Source: Armatimonadota bacterium (GTDB lineage: Bacteria > Armatimonadota > Fimbriimonadia > Fimbriimonadales > Fimbriimonadaceae). Taken from it: DNA of 64,000 bases. The first letter of the stretch is position 1; each line of letters opens with the position of its first letter. The notes under the pieces are model-generated. The model searched no databases. It was given only the letters and a program-made list of their open reading frames with translations, and was not told where the DNA came from. Positions 44,561-53,077 of this stretch are shown here, in pieces. The stretch is taken from positions 772,644 to 836,643 of the forward strand of contig JAFDWQ010000001.1 of NCBI GenBank assembly GCA_018268395.1, written 5' to 3'. Position numbers and translations under genes: made by a program.

Positions 44561-45592
44561 ATGATCATCGTGATGCAGTTCGGGGCGAGCGACGCCCAGA
44601 TCCAAGCCGTCTGCACGGTGATCAAAGAACGAGGCTTCGATCCCCTGGTCATGCCGGGCGAGGACCGTTTGGCGATCGGCATCCCCGCATCCCTCTCGCC
44701 GGACGACCGGATCTTCCTAGAGTCTGCGATCGGTTCGATCGAAGGCGTCAGCAAGGTCACTCAGACGAGCAGCCCTTACAAGCTGGCATCGATCGAGTTC
44801 CATAAGGAGCGGACGGTCGTGGAGGTCGGCGCGGTCAGGATCGGCGCAGGTTCGTTCACGGTCATGGCAGGGCCGTGCTCGGTCGAATCTTACGAGCAGT
44901 TCCGGGCCGCGGCCGATAGGGTGAAAGCGTCCGGCGCGACCGTCTTGAGGGGCGGGGCCTTCAAGCCCCGGACGTCGCCGTACTCCTTCCAGGGCCTGCA
45001 AGAAGAAGGGCTCAAGATCATCCGGCAAGTCGGCAAGGAGACGGGCCTCGCGACCGTCAGCGAAGTGATGAGCGCGGACATGGTCGGGCTCGTCGGGGAG
45101 TATGTCGACATCTTGCAGATCGGGGCTCGGTCGATGCAGAACTTTCCTCTGCTCATCGAAGCCGGTAAGAGCGGCAAACCCGTGTTCCTCAAGCGCGGGC
45201 CGTCGGCAACGATCGACGAGTTCCTCCTCGCCGCAGAATATGTCCTCTCCCAAGGCAACCGACAGGTCATCCTGTGCGAACGCGGGGTCATGCCCATCGA
45301 CCGGGCCTATACGCGCAACACGCTCGACCTTTCGGCGATCCCGGTCCTGAAAGAGCACTCCCACTTACCCGTCGTCGTCGACCCGTCCCATGGGACCGGC
45401 GTGGCGAGGTACGTCCTGCCGATGGCCAAAGCGGCCATGGTCGCCGGAGCGGACGGCGTCATGGTCGAAATGCACCCCGACCCCAAGCACGCCCTCAGCG
45501 ACGGTTCGCAGGCGCTCGATCCCAAAGCCTACGACAACCTGATGAAGGAGCTCAAGGCACTGGGGAAGGCGCTCTCCATCGAACTCGAATAG
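44561..45592 (+). CDS. aroF: 3-deoxy-7-phosphoheptulonate (DAHP) synthase, class I-beta with N-terminal regulatory domain
   Basis: 343 aa. Residues 1-70 form the ferredoxin-like regulatory domain of Thermotoga-type DAHP synthase. The catalytic barrel follows with MAGPCSVES, GGAFKPRTSPYSFQG, LKRGPSATIDEF, CERGV and DPSHGTG. It condenses erythrose-4-phosphate and PEP, the first step of aromatic amino acid synthesis; the extra domain normally gives feedback inhibition. The 3' 228 nt are also read on the other strand by the convergent gene. Confidence 0.96.
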   Translation: MIIVMQFGASDAQIQAVCTVIKERGFDPLVMPGEDRLAIGIPASLSPDDRIFLESAIGSIEGVSKVTQTSSPYKLASIEFHKERTVVEVGAVRIGAGSFTVMAGPCSVESYEQFRAAADRVKASGATVLRGGAFKPRTSPYSFQGLQEEGLKIIRQVGKETGLATVSEVMSADMVGLVGEYVDILQIGARSMQNFPLLIEAGKSGKPVFLKRGPSATIDEFLLAAEYVLSQGNRQVILCERGVMPIDRAYTRNTLDLSAIPVLKEHSHLPVVVDPSHGTGVARYVLPMAKAAMVAGADGVMVEMHPDPKHALSDGSQALDPKAYDNLMKELKALGKALSIELE

Positions 45593-46987
45593 TCTCTCTT
45601 TCGGGTCAGGGACGAACTTCACGTGCCCGTCGGCGAAGGCCACGCAACGGCCTCCGGAGATCGGCAAGTAGCCGATCTCGGTCCTCGCCGGATCGTCGAT
45701 CCCGGTCGCGTTCTTGCCCGAGAACGTGTAGACGAAACCATCGAACGTCTGTAACGACTTGACGTACGGCCCGACGCAGTCCTTGATGTCGCCCGAAAGC
45801 GGGAACAAGTCGTCGTTATCGGCGCAGTACATCATGATCCCGGTCGCGACCTGCTTGACCTTATCGATCGCCTCCTTGCGGTCCGCGACTTTCAGAGCCT
45901 CGGCGAAAGCGGCGAGGTCGACTTTCGCCAGTTCGCGGGCGTAAAGACGACCCTCGACCGTGTAGGCGATCCTATGAAGGTCGGGCGATAGCCAATGTTT
46001 GTCGACATCGGCCGCCACGAACGCCATGCTCTGCTCTTCGGCTTGACTCCCCACCATCCAGAGGTTCCGAACGGGGATTTTCTTCGACCCCGCCCCGGTC
46101 TCGGAATCGGCAAGGAGGGCCCTGATTTCTGGCTCGGACTCGCCGTCGCCGTACATCGCGATGGGCTCGGTCGTCTCGCTGATCAAGCCTGTCGTGAAGT
46201 TTGCGACCAAGGTCTTGTACGTTGCCCGTTTCCCGACCGCCGCGACCCTTGACACGCTGCCAAGCATGTTCTCACCGTCCTTCGTCCAACCTGACAGCAT
46301 CGCCCTGCCCTCTAAGGAAGCCTGCCCCTTCTTGACGACGTTGCCTTCGAAGTCGTACTTCGTAAACCCGACCGTCGACTTGTATCCTGTGGCGTCGACG
46401 GGCGTGTTCCTGGAGAACTCCTGGACGACGAAGAACGGCCGGGTCGGCGAGATCTCGACCGAGGCGAACCGTCCTGCCTGCCGCTCGAATTTGAGCAGAC
46501 GCTTGAACGAACCGTCGATCAAGGACAATCGGTCGACCGTCGTCACCGGACTGACGGCGCCCTCCTTGGCGGTGGCCGGAAAGTCCATTGAGACGAGGAG
46601 CACGGTATTGGGCACGGAGGTGAACTCCATGCTCGCCCTCGAGGCCATCAGCCTCTCCAACACGATCCTCGGAACATCGCGCACGGAACCGGACTTCGTG
46701 TCCCAGGCCTTCATCCAAAGCTGTCCTTGTCCACCGTTCCCCTCGAGGGCCCGCTTCAGTTCGCCCTCCGCACTGACGACCGTATCGGTCCGACCGCCGA
46801 TGTAAGCGAACCGGCCGTCCGGGGAGAACTGAAGGTCGTCGACGAGCCCTTCGCTGATCAACCGGGACGGGGCGATGAAATACGCGCTGGACGGCGTCGT
46901 GACGAACGACGCCGAGAGCGGGCGCTTTTGGTCTTGGCCCGTCAAGGCCAGCATAAGACCGACGGCCGACAACAGGATCGTTCTCAT
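45365..46987 (-). CDS. Exported beta-propeller-like protein with C-terminal DUF1559-like DGHV domain
   Basis: 540 aa. Signal peptide (1-18), then residues about 45-390 with TolB/propeller-like repeats (LQFSPDGRFAYIGGR, ISPTRPFFVVQEF, LSPDLHRIAYTVEG). Residues 405-470 resemble the DUF1559 pseudopilin-associated domain: IDKVKQVATGIMMYCADNDDLFP and CVAFADGHVKFV. The last 75 residues, after the DGHV domain, are encoded antisense to aroF and have no expected counterpart, so they look like read-on past a lost stop. Function is unknown. CACAAT ends 6 nt before the ATG. Confidence 0.72.
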   Translation of the reverse strand: MRTILLSAVGLMLALTGQDQKRPLSASFVTTPSSAYFIAPSRLISEGLVDDLQFSPDGRFAYIGGRTDTVVSAEGELKRALEGNGGQGQLWMKAWDTKSGSVRDVPRIVLERLMASRASMEFTSVPNTVLLVSMDFPATAKEGAVSPVTTVDRLSLIDGSFKRLLKFERQAGRFASVEISPTRPFFVVQEFSRNTPVDATGYKSTVGFTKYDFEGNVVKKGQASLEGRAMLSGWTKDGENMLGSVSRVAAVGKRATYKTLVANFTTGLISETTEPIAMYGDGESEPEIRALLADSETGAGSKKIPVRNLWMVGSQAEEQSMAFVAADVDKHWLSPDLHRIAYTVEGRLYARELAKVDLAAFAEALKVADRKEAIDKVKQVATGIMMYCADNDDLFPLSGDIKDCVGPYVKSLQTFDGFVYTFSGKNATGIDDPARTEIGYLPISGGRCVAFADGHVKFVPDPKERLFEFDGERLPQCLELLHQVVVGFGIERLRTVAEGVLGVGVHFDHDAVRSGDHGRFGHRQDVPRHAGPMGRVDDDG

Positions 46988-47073
46988 CACTCCATTGTGA
47001 GGCCGGTTTGCGGCGGAGAGTTCGAACTTGACAGATTTTTCGACTCGGCCCTGGCCCGGCAGCGGCCCTTGGC

Positions 47074-47079
47074 TATACT
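47074..47079 (+). promoter_or_regulatory. -10 element TATACT of the ECF sigma gene
   Basis: Lies 15 nt before the ATG. TTGACA occurs at 47028-47033 but is too far away to be its -35. Confidence 0.4.
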
Positions 47080-47094
47080 CCGGCGACCCGTTCC

Positions 47095-47682
47095 ATGGAG
47101 GCGACCCTCGACCGGAGAAAGGAGTTCGAAGACCTCTTGGCCCCCGTGGCCGCGGTCGCATACCGCGTCGCGCACGGACTCACGCACAACGCCGAGGACG
47201 CGATGGACCTCGTCCAAGACGCCACCGTCCAGGCGTTCCGAGCCTTCGGGACCTTCGCTTCCGGATCCAATTTCAAGGCTTGGTTCCTGCGCATCCTGAC
47301 GAACCGCTACCTCAAGTCCCGGTCGAAGAAGGCGTTGCCCGTGCAGTCGTTCGACGAGGTCGAGGACGTCTATCTTTTCCAGATGACCCGTCAGGCGGGG
47401 TTGCACGGGAACCCCGAAGACCCGGTCCGGCTTGTCTTAGACGGACTGGAACTGGAATCCGTCCAACAAGCGATGCAGACGTTGCCCGACGAATACCGTT
47501 CCGCAGCCGTCCTCTATTTCTTGGAAGATTCGAGCTACGAGGAGATCGCCCATGTGCTCGATGTACCGGTCGGGACGGTCCGGTCACGGCTCCATCGAGG
47601 GCGCAAGTTGTTGCAGAAGGCACTATGGGAGGTCGCGGTCGAACGGGGGATCGTGAGCGTCGAGGGACAGAGGGCACCATGA
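47095..47682 (+). CDS. ECF-family RNA polymerase sigma factor
   Basis: 195 aa. Sigma region 2 (AEDAMDLVQDATVQAFRAFGTFASGSNFKAWFLRILTN) and region 4 (LPDEYRSAAVLYFLEDSSYEEIAHVLDVPVGTVRSRLHRGRKLL) are intact. It directs RNA polymerase to stress regulon promoters. The stop overlaps the start of the zinc-finger anti-sigma gene (ATGA), the usual coupled arrangement of RpoE/SigR-type factors. Confidence 0.95.
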   Translation: MEATLDRRKEFEDLLAPVAAVAYRVAHGLTHNAEDAMDLVQDATVQAFRAFGTFASGSNFKAWFLRILTNRYLKSRSKKALPVQSFDEVEDVYLFQMTRQAGLHGNPEDPVRLVLDGLELESVQQAMQTLPDEYRSAAVLYFLEDSSYEEIAHVLDVPVGTVRSRLHRGRKLLQKALWEVAVERGIVSVEGQRAP

Positions 47683-47930
47683 ACGAGTTCGATTGCAAGG
47701 AAGCCTTCCGAAGGTTGAGCGACTATATCGATCGGGAACTGACGGCGGAAGAAATGGAAGCCGTCCGGCAACACTTGGAAAAGTGCACCGAATGTGCCGA
47801 AGAGTTCCACTTTGAAGGCAACGTGGTCCGGTGCGTCAAGGAGAAGCTGGCCAGGATCGACCTTCCGTGCGACCTTTTGGATCAATTGCGGGCGGCCCTG
47901 GATGCTGCCGGGACGAAAGACGCCGACTGA
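47679..47930 (+). CDS. Zinc-finger (ZAS) anti-sigma factor, soluble
   Basis: 83 aa. The H-x3-C-x2-C motif of ZAS anti-sigma factors is present (QHLEKCTECAEEF), plus an upstream Cys (DCKEAFRRLSDYIDREL). No transmembrane helix, so a cytoplasmic RsrA-like redox or zinc sensor is likely. It would hold the sigma factor until released by stress. Further cysteines (VRCVKEK, LPCDLL) could take part in thiol switching. The 3' end overlaps the convergent M28 peptidase gene by 49 nt. Confidence 0.88.
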   Translation: MNEFDCKEAFRRLSDYIDRELTAEEMEAVRQHLEKCTECAEEFHFEGNVVRCVKEKLARIDLPCDLLDQLRAALDAAGTKDAD

Positions 47931-48934
47931 TCACCCTGGAGTTTTTTCCAGGCTTCGACGTAACGCTTGGTCTTTTCGTTGGCTTCGTTCCACTTGATGG
48001 GCCGGGGATCGTTGGCGATGGACCATAAGCCGGCGCAGACCGAACGGACGATCTTCGTCGTGTTGTCGTAATCGATCTTCTGCCACTCGTCGCCCGGTTT
48101 GTGGTAGTCGGGAAAGCTGTAAGCCGTACTGACCGTGTTCGCAGGGACACCGACCCCGGCGAATGCGGCATTGTCGCTGGCGAAGAAGTAGGGCCCGCTC
48201 AGCTTCTCGTGCATCGTGACCTTGACTCCATGCGGCTCGGCTGCGGCCTTCAAGCGTTCGGCCAAGTCCGTATAGTCGTATCCGGTCACATTGAACTCGG
48301 ACACGCGCGGGCCCTCATCGTCGTCGGTCCGTCCGATCTGCTCCAGATTAATGTCGACCACCGTGTCCCGTAAGGGGAACACCGGGTTCTCGACGTAGTG
48401 CCTGGAGCCCCGCAAACCCATCTCCTCGCCCCAAAAACACATGAAGACGATGGTCCGTTTGGGCTTCATTCCGGCCAAGGCCCGCGCACATTCGATGACG
48501 CCGACCGTCCCGCTGCCGTCGTCGTCCGCGCCGTTAAAGATCTGATCACCCTCTCCTTCGCGCATTCCCAGGTGGTCGTAGTGCGCCGTGACCAAGACGT
48601 AGGTGTCTTTGAGCTTATCGTCGGTCCCGCGCAGGACGCCGATCACGTTCCGGACAGGGGCTTTGACCTGCGTCCGACGGTTTTCGAACTCGGTGATTTG
48701 AAAGTAGCCCTCCTTTGTGCCCGGTTCAAGTCCGGCGAGTTGGAACTGGGCCGCGATGTACTCGGCCGCGATGTCCAATCCCCGGCTGGGCGTCCCCCTT
48801 CCTTCAAGCAGGTCGCTCGCCAAGAACTTCAAGTGGGCCTCGACCGACTTCGGCGTCACGGAGTCGAGCTTCGGGCCAGCCTTTTCTTGAAGGACTGCGG
48901 CGACGAAAAGGGCCGGGGCGAACGCGAACGGCAT
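47882..48934 (-). CDS. M28-family zinc aminopeptidase, exported
   Basis: 350 aa from ATG 48934. An ATG three codons earlier is rejected because it sits inside the TAGAAT -10 (48942-48947). Signal peptide, then M28 metal ligands: TAHYDHLGM, NGADDDGSG, CFWGEEMGLRGS, and the final His in FPDYHKPGDEW. It would cleave amino-terminal residues of peptides outside the cytoplasm. It stands alone between the anti-sigma gene and a hypothetical gene. Confidence 0.92.
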   Translation of the reverse strand: MPFAFAPALFVAAVLQEKAGPKLDSVTPKSVEAHLKFLASDLLEGRGTPSRGLDIAAEYIAAQFQLAGLEPGTKEGYFQITEFENRRTQVKAPVRNVIGVLRGTDDKLKDTYVLVTAHYDHLGMREGEGDQIFNGADDDGSGTVGVIECARALAGMKPKRTIVFMCFWGEEMGLRGSRHYVENPVFPLRDTVVDINLEQIGRTDDDEGPRVSEFNVTGYDYTDLAERLKAAAEPHGVKVTMHEKLSGPYFFASDNAAFAGVGVPANTVSTAYSFPDYHKPGDEWQKIDYDNTTKIVRSVCAGLWSIANDPRPIKWNEANEKTKRYVEAWKKLQGDQSASFVPAASRAARN

Positions 48935-48941
48935 ACGGGCC

Positions 48942-48947
48942 ATTCTA
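48942..48947 (-). promoter_or_regulatory. -10 element TAGAAT of the M28 peptidase gene
   Basis: Ends 7 nt before the second in-frame ATG and contains the AT of the first, so it decides the start. Confidence 0.45.
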
Positions 48948-48984
48948 TCGCGGCCAGTGGCGGCGACGTTCCGGCTTACGCTCC

Positions 48985-49566
48985 TTAGGGGTCATTGGGA
49001 AATCCACGGAGGAAAGCGGCAAAGGCCATGACGAGACACCGACCGTCCGCCTCCAAATCGGTGGACACCTCCAGAAAGAGCTTGATCCGCCGAGCGTCGT
49101 CCGAATCTCGCCAGACGTTGTGGCACTTTACAAGAGCTTCGCCGCCCTTACTGACCTGAAAACTTGCGCCGGCGCGTTGGACGAGGAAGGGTGGGTCGCG
49201 CGGAACCCTGGGACCTTTCGTCGTCGAGGAATGGTCGACCGACGCCCACGTCGTGAGACCGGAATCGGTACCGTGTTCGATCACGATCGAGGAGAGCCAT
49301 CTGACGTCGCCTAGGCTGTCGTGCTCGTACCCGACCTTCCAATCGCCGGCGATCTGACCATAGACGTTCCCCGCCGTGATACGCAAAGGCGTGTTAAAGG
49401 GGCTGCTATGGAGCCAAGCGACGTCCTGATCGGCCGAGACGAGGACGGGACGCGTCGAGACCACCAGACCTCCGAGCCCCTTCGAAGGCCTGTCCACGAT
49501 CCTGAGCCATCCGGACTGATCGACGGGATTGCCTTCTTCACCGTAGAAGCTCTGAAACTGGGGCAT
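48985..49566 (-). CDS. Hypothetical protein, soluble, beta-rich
   Basis: 193 aa. No signal peptide or membrane segment. Tryptophan-rich strand-like segments (GDWKVGYEHDSLGDVRWLSSIVIEHGTD, KLFLEVSTDLEADGRCLVMAF) suggest a compact beta fold. I do not recognise the family. The start follows TAAGAA by 7 nt, in keeping with the leaderless pattern elsewhere. It lies between hutU and the M28 peptidase gene on the same strand. Confidence 0.6.
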   Translation of the reverse strand: MPQFQSFYGEEGNPVDQSGWLRIVDRPSKGLGGLVVSTRPVLVSADQDVAWLHSSPFNTPLRITAGNVYGQIAGDWKVGYEHDSLGDVRWLSSIVIEHGTDSGLTTWASVDHSSTTKGPRVPRDPPFLVQRAGASFQVSKGGEALVKCHNVWRDSDDARRIKLFLEVSTDLEADGRCLVMAFAAFLRGFPNDP

Positions 49567-49610
49567 ACGGCCTTTCTTACGGATGCGTGCCGTCGCTAGG
49601 TGCTCACGTC

Positions 49611-51257
49611 CTAAGACCTTTCCATCGGCACTTTGACCCCGTGCGATCGGGCGAACGTGCGCGCGTCGTCATAGCCCGCGTCGGCGTGACGGATGACGCC
49701 CATCCCAGGGTCGGTGGTCAGCACGCGCTCCAGCCGCTTCGCTGCCTCCGGTGTGCCGTCCGCCACGACGACCATCCCAGCGTGCTGGGAATAGCCGATG
49801 CCGACTCCACCGCCGTTGTGCACGGACACCCACGTCGCTCCGGCCGAGCAGTTGACCATCGCGTTCAAGAACGCCCAGTCCGAAACCGCGTCGGTGCCGT
49901 CCTGCATGGACTCCGTCTCGCGGTTCGGCGACGCCACCGATCCACAGTCCAAATGGTCACGCCCGATGACGATCGGAGCGGACAGTTCCCCGCTCGCCAC
50001 CATGTCGTTTAACTTGAGCCCGGCCTTGACCCTTTCCCCATAGCCTAGCCAACAGATCCGGGCCGGAAGACCTTGAAAATGAACCTTTTCCCTGGCTTTG
50101 GACATCCAACGACTCAGGGCACCGTTTTCGGGGAAGAGGTTTAGCACTGCTAGGTCGCTCTTATGGATGTCCTCTGGGTCGCCGCTAAGTGCCGCCCACC
50201 GGAACGGGCCCTTCCCTTCGCAGAACAGCGGCCGGATGTATTCCGGGACGAAACCCTTGATGTCGAACGCGTCCTGACATCCGGCATCTTGGGCGAAAGC
50301 ACGGATGTTGTTCCCATAATCGAACGTCACGGCACCCAGCTCTTTGAGCTTGAGCATCGCCCCGACATGGACGGCCATGGCCTGCTTCGACTTTCGGACG
50401 TACGCGTCCGGGTCGCTCTGCCTCAGCTCGAACGCGCCGGACAGGGTCATGCCGTTCGGGACATATCCGTTCAAGGGATCGTGGGCGCTCGTTTGATCGG
50501 TCAAGACGTCGGGAACGATCTGTCTTCTGACGAGTTCGGGAAGAACGTCCGCACAGTTGCCGACGAGCCCGACGCTGATGTTCGGACGACCGTCCAACAT
50601 CTTGAGAGCTTCGTCGAGCGACCAGGCGACCTTGTCGCAGTATCCGGTCTTGAGGCGCTTCTCGATCCGCGAGGGGTCGACGTCGATCCCCAAGTACGCC
50701 GCACCGTTCATCGTCGCTGCGAGAGGCTGGGCGCCGCCCATTCCCCCCATGCCGCCGCTGACCACAAGCTTGCCCTCCAGGGATCCTCCGAAGTGGCGGT
50801 CGGCGCAAGCCGCGAACGTTTCGAACGTGCCCTGGACGATGCCTTGCGAACCGATGTAGATCCAGGAACCGGCCGTCATCTGGCCGTACATCATCAGGCC
50901 TTTGCGCTCCAGTTCGTTGAAGTGCTCCCAGTCCGACCACTTACCGACCAGGTTGGAATTCGCGATCAACACCCGCGGCGCATCGGCATGGGTGCGGAAG
51001 ACTCCGACGGGCTTACCGCTTTGCACGAGCAGCGTCTCGTCGTTCTCCAGGTCCCGGAGGCAACGGACAATGGCCTCGAAGCACTCCCAGTTCCGGGCGG
51101 CTTTGCCCGTCCCGCCGTAGACGACGAGATCGTCCGGCCTCTCGGCCACCTCCGGATCCAGGTTGTTCATCAGCATCCGAAGCGCGGCTTCCTGAAGCCA
51201 GCCCTTGCAGGACAGTTCCGGGCCTCTCGGTGCACGGATCACGGTCTTTGTAGCCAC
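49611..51257 (-). CDS. hutU: Urocanate hydratase
   Basis: 548 aa, full length. NAD-binding [21 protein letters not shown], catalytic Cys region [14 protein letters not shown] and [17 protein letters not shown] are diagnostic. It converts urocanate to imidazolone propionate in histidine breakdown. hutH, hutI and hutG are not in the window. The start is GTG 51257, because TACAAT ends 7 nt before it and homology begins there; much longer open frames upstream are antisense to fabI. Confidence 0.96.
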   Translation of the reverse strand: MATKTVIRAPRGPELSCKGWLQEAALRMLMNNLDPEVAERPDDLVVYGGTGKAARNWECFEAIVRCLRDLENDETLLVQSGKPVGVFRTHADAPRVLIANSNLVGKWSDWEHFNELERKGLMMYGQMTAGSWIYIGSQGIVQGTFETFAACADRHFGGSLEGKLVVSGGMGGMGGAQPLAATMNGAAYLGIDVDPSRIEKRLKTGYCDKVAWSLDEALKMLDGRPNISVGLVGNCADVLPELVRRQIVPDVLTDQTSAHDPLNGYVPNGMTLSGAFELRQSDPDAYVRKSKQAMAVHVGAMLKLKELGAVTFDYGNNIRAFAQDAGCQDAFDIKGFVPEYIRPLFCEGKGPFRWAALSGDPEDIHKSDLAVLNLFPENGALSRWMSKAREKVHFQGLPARICWLGYGERVKAGLKLNDMVASGELSAPIVIGRDHLDCGSVASPNRETESMQDGTDAVSDWAFLNAMVNCSAGATWVSVHNGGGVGIGYSQHAGMVVVADGTPEAAKRLERVLTTDPGMGVIRHADAGYDDARTFARSHGVKVPMERS

Positions 51258-51264
51258 TTCCTCG

Positions 51265-51270
51265 ATTGTA
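51265..51270 (-). promoter_or_regulatory. -10 element TACAAT of hutU
   Basis: Ends 7 nt before the GTG start. The intervening GAGGAA is too close to the GTG to work as a normal ribosome binding site. Confidence 0.45.
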
Positions 51271-51356
51271 TCCCTCGACCCGAGCCCGTCCCCGATCCCA
51301 GGTTCGTTCGCGCTCCGAAACGGAGGAAGGGTTGGGGCGGGGCGTCCAGGCTCCGC

Positions 51357-51362
51357 CATAAT
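51357..51362 (+). promoter_or_regulatory. -10 element CATAAT of fabI
   Basis: Ends 6 nt before the ATG. Confidence 0.4.
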
Positions 51363-51368
51363 CTGCCC

Positions 51369-52133
51369 ATGCTCCTGGAAGGCAAGAAGGGCCTCGTCCT
51401 CAACGTCACCAATAAGAACAGCATCGGCTGGGCCATCGCCGACGCTGCGAACGCGCACGGAGCGACCGTCGGCGTCGGCGCGCAGAACGACAAGCTGCTC
51501 GGTCGGGTGCAGGAGATGATCGACGGGCGGGAGCGGTTCGACACGTTCACGGTCGATTTCGGGTTCGACGACCAGCTCGAAGCTTTGCGCGACGCCGTCG
51601 CTGCGGCGTACGGCACGATCGACTTCCTCGTCCACAGCGCCGCCTTTGCCAAGAAGGAAGACCTCCAGGGACGATTCATCGACACGAGCCGCGACGGCTT
51701 TTCGGTCGCTATGGACGTCAGCGCCTACTCCCTGATCGCACTTTGCCGAGCCCTCGAACCCGTCCTTGCGGACGACGCGAGCGTCATGACGATGAGCTAC
51801 CTCGGTAGCGTCCGTGCGGTCTTGGGCTACAACGTCATGGGGGTGGCGAAGGCCGCGCTGGAATCGGCGGTCCGATACCTGGCCATCGACCTTGGGGAGC
51901 GCGGCATCCGGGTCAATACGGTCAGCCCGGGCCCGATCAACACGGTTTCGGCACGCGGCGTCAAGGGCCTGATCGAGAAGATCGATCACGTCCACGAGCG
52001 GGCCCCTCTCAAACGCCCGTTCGCCCAAGAAGAAGTGGCCGGTACCTGCGTCTACCTGATGAGCGACCTTTCCAAGGGAGTCAGCGGACAGGTCGTCTAC
52101 GTCGACGACGGTTACAACGTCGTCGGCATCTGA
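51369..52133 (+). CDS. fabI: Enoyl-[acyl-carrier-protein] reductase (NADH), FabI type
   Basis: 254 aa. N-terminal [21 protein letters not shown] is the FabI variant of the SDR nucleotide motif, and the active site Tyr-x6-Lys ([13 protein letters not shown]) is the FabI rather than classical SDR spacing. It performs the last reduction of each fatty acid elongation cycle. It is divergent from hutU and apparently monocistronic. Confidence 0.94.
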   Translation: MLLEGKKGLVLNVTNKNSIGWAIADAANAHGATVGVGAQNDKLLGRVQEMIDGRERFDTFTVDFGFDDQLEALRDAVAAAYGTIDFLVHSAAFAKKEDLQGRFIDTSRDGFSVAMDVSAYSLIALCRALEPVLADDASVMTMSYLGSVRAVLGYNVMGVAKAALESAVRYLAIDLGERGIRVNTVSPGPINTVSARGVKGLIEKIDHVHERAPLKRPFAQEEVAGTCVYLMSDLSKGVSGQVVYVDDGYNVVGI

Positions 52134-52155
52134 CATCCTTGCCGGCTGACCCGTG

Positions 52156-52161
52156 TAGACT
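52156..52161 (+). promoter_or_regulatory. -10 element TAGACT of the WD40 gene
   Basis: Ends 9 nt before the ATG. Confidence 0.4.
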
Positions 52162-52170
52162 CCGGCGAGC

Positions 52171-53070
52171 ATGACCACCTTACTTGTCGTCGCCGCCCTG
52201 ATAGCGCCTGTCCAAGACTTCGTCGGCCACACGCGCGAGGTGAGCAGCCTCGCTGTCTCCCCTGACGGCAAGTGGCTCGCTTCCGGAAGCGTCGACCTCA
52301 CCGTCAGGATCTGGGACGCGAAGACGCGGCAGTGCGTGAAGGTGCTCGAAGGGCACGACGGCGAGGTGAAATGCTTGGCGTTCAGCCCCGACGGCAAGAC
52401 CCTCGCCAGCGGCGAGCAGTACAAAAAGGTCCGCTTCTGGGACGTCGCCAGCGGAGCGCTACAACGGACGGTGACGGGCTATGAAGGCGCGGTCAACGGT
52501 ATCGTGTTCCTCCCGGGCGGCGGCCTCGCCGCCGCATGCCAGGACAACAACGTGTGGAAGGTCGGGCCTGACGGGACGGAAGCCAAGGTCGGCGCGAAGC
52601 ACAAGTTTGGTGTCGCGGGCATCAGTGCTTCGAGCGACTCGAAGGCCGTCGTCTCCATCGACGAGAACGGGACGGCGATGCTCTGGGATTCGTCCAACCT
52701 TATGGTTAGGGCGATCTTTGAACAAGGGGGACGGGGCAAGTGCGTCGCGGTTTCGCCCGACGGAAAGTGGTTCGCCACCGGAGGCACCGAGAACCCCGTT
52801 CAACTTTGGTCCGCGTCGAGCACTCCCGCACCGCAGTTCGGCGGCCCTAAGGTCGAGGCCAACGCGCTGGCGTTCTCGCCTGACGGAAAGCGCCTGGTCG
52901 TCGGGACTCAGGACAACGAAGTCCTCGTCGTGGACACGGCGGGCGGAGCCGTCAAGTTCCGGAAGGAAGGGCACGAGCGTCCCGTCACGGCCGTGGCCGT
53001 GTCGCCGGACGGCAAGACGTTTTACACGGCGAGCATGGACATGAAAGTCAAGTCGTGGCCGATGCCCTGA
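52171..53070 (+). CDS. Exported WD40 beta-propeller protein
   Basis: 299 aa. A short signal-like segment ([12 protein letters not shown]) precedes about seven WD40 repeats ([35 protein letters not shown]) filling the rest. There is no fused enzymatic domain. Such propellers are protein-interaction platforms; the partner is unknown. It converges on the ABC exporter gene with a 7-base gap. Confidence 0.88.
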   Translation: MTTLLVVAALIAPVQDFVGHTREVSSLAVSPDGKWLASGSVDLTVRIWDAKTRQCVKVLEGHDGEVKCLAFSPDGKTLASGEQYKKVRFWDVASGALQRTVTGYEGAVNGIVFLPGGGLAAACQDNNVWKVGPDGTEAKVGAKHKFGVAGISASSDSKAVVSIDENGTAMLWDSSNLMVRAIFEQGGRGKCVAVSPDGKWFATGGTENPVQLWSASSTPAPQFGGPKVEANALAFSPDGKRLVVGTQDNEVLVVDTAGGAVKFRKEGHERPVTAVAVSPDGKTFYTASMDMKVKSWPMP

Positions 53071-53077
53071 AACCGAC

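Noticed and set aside
47028-47033. TTGACA before the ECF sigma gene as the -35 of TATACT at 47074
   Set aside because: The spacing is 40 nt, far beyond the workable range.
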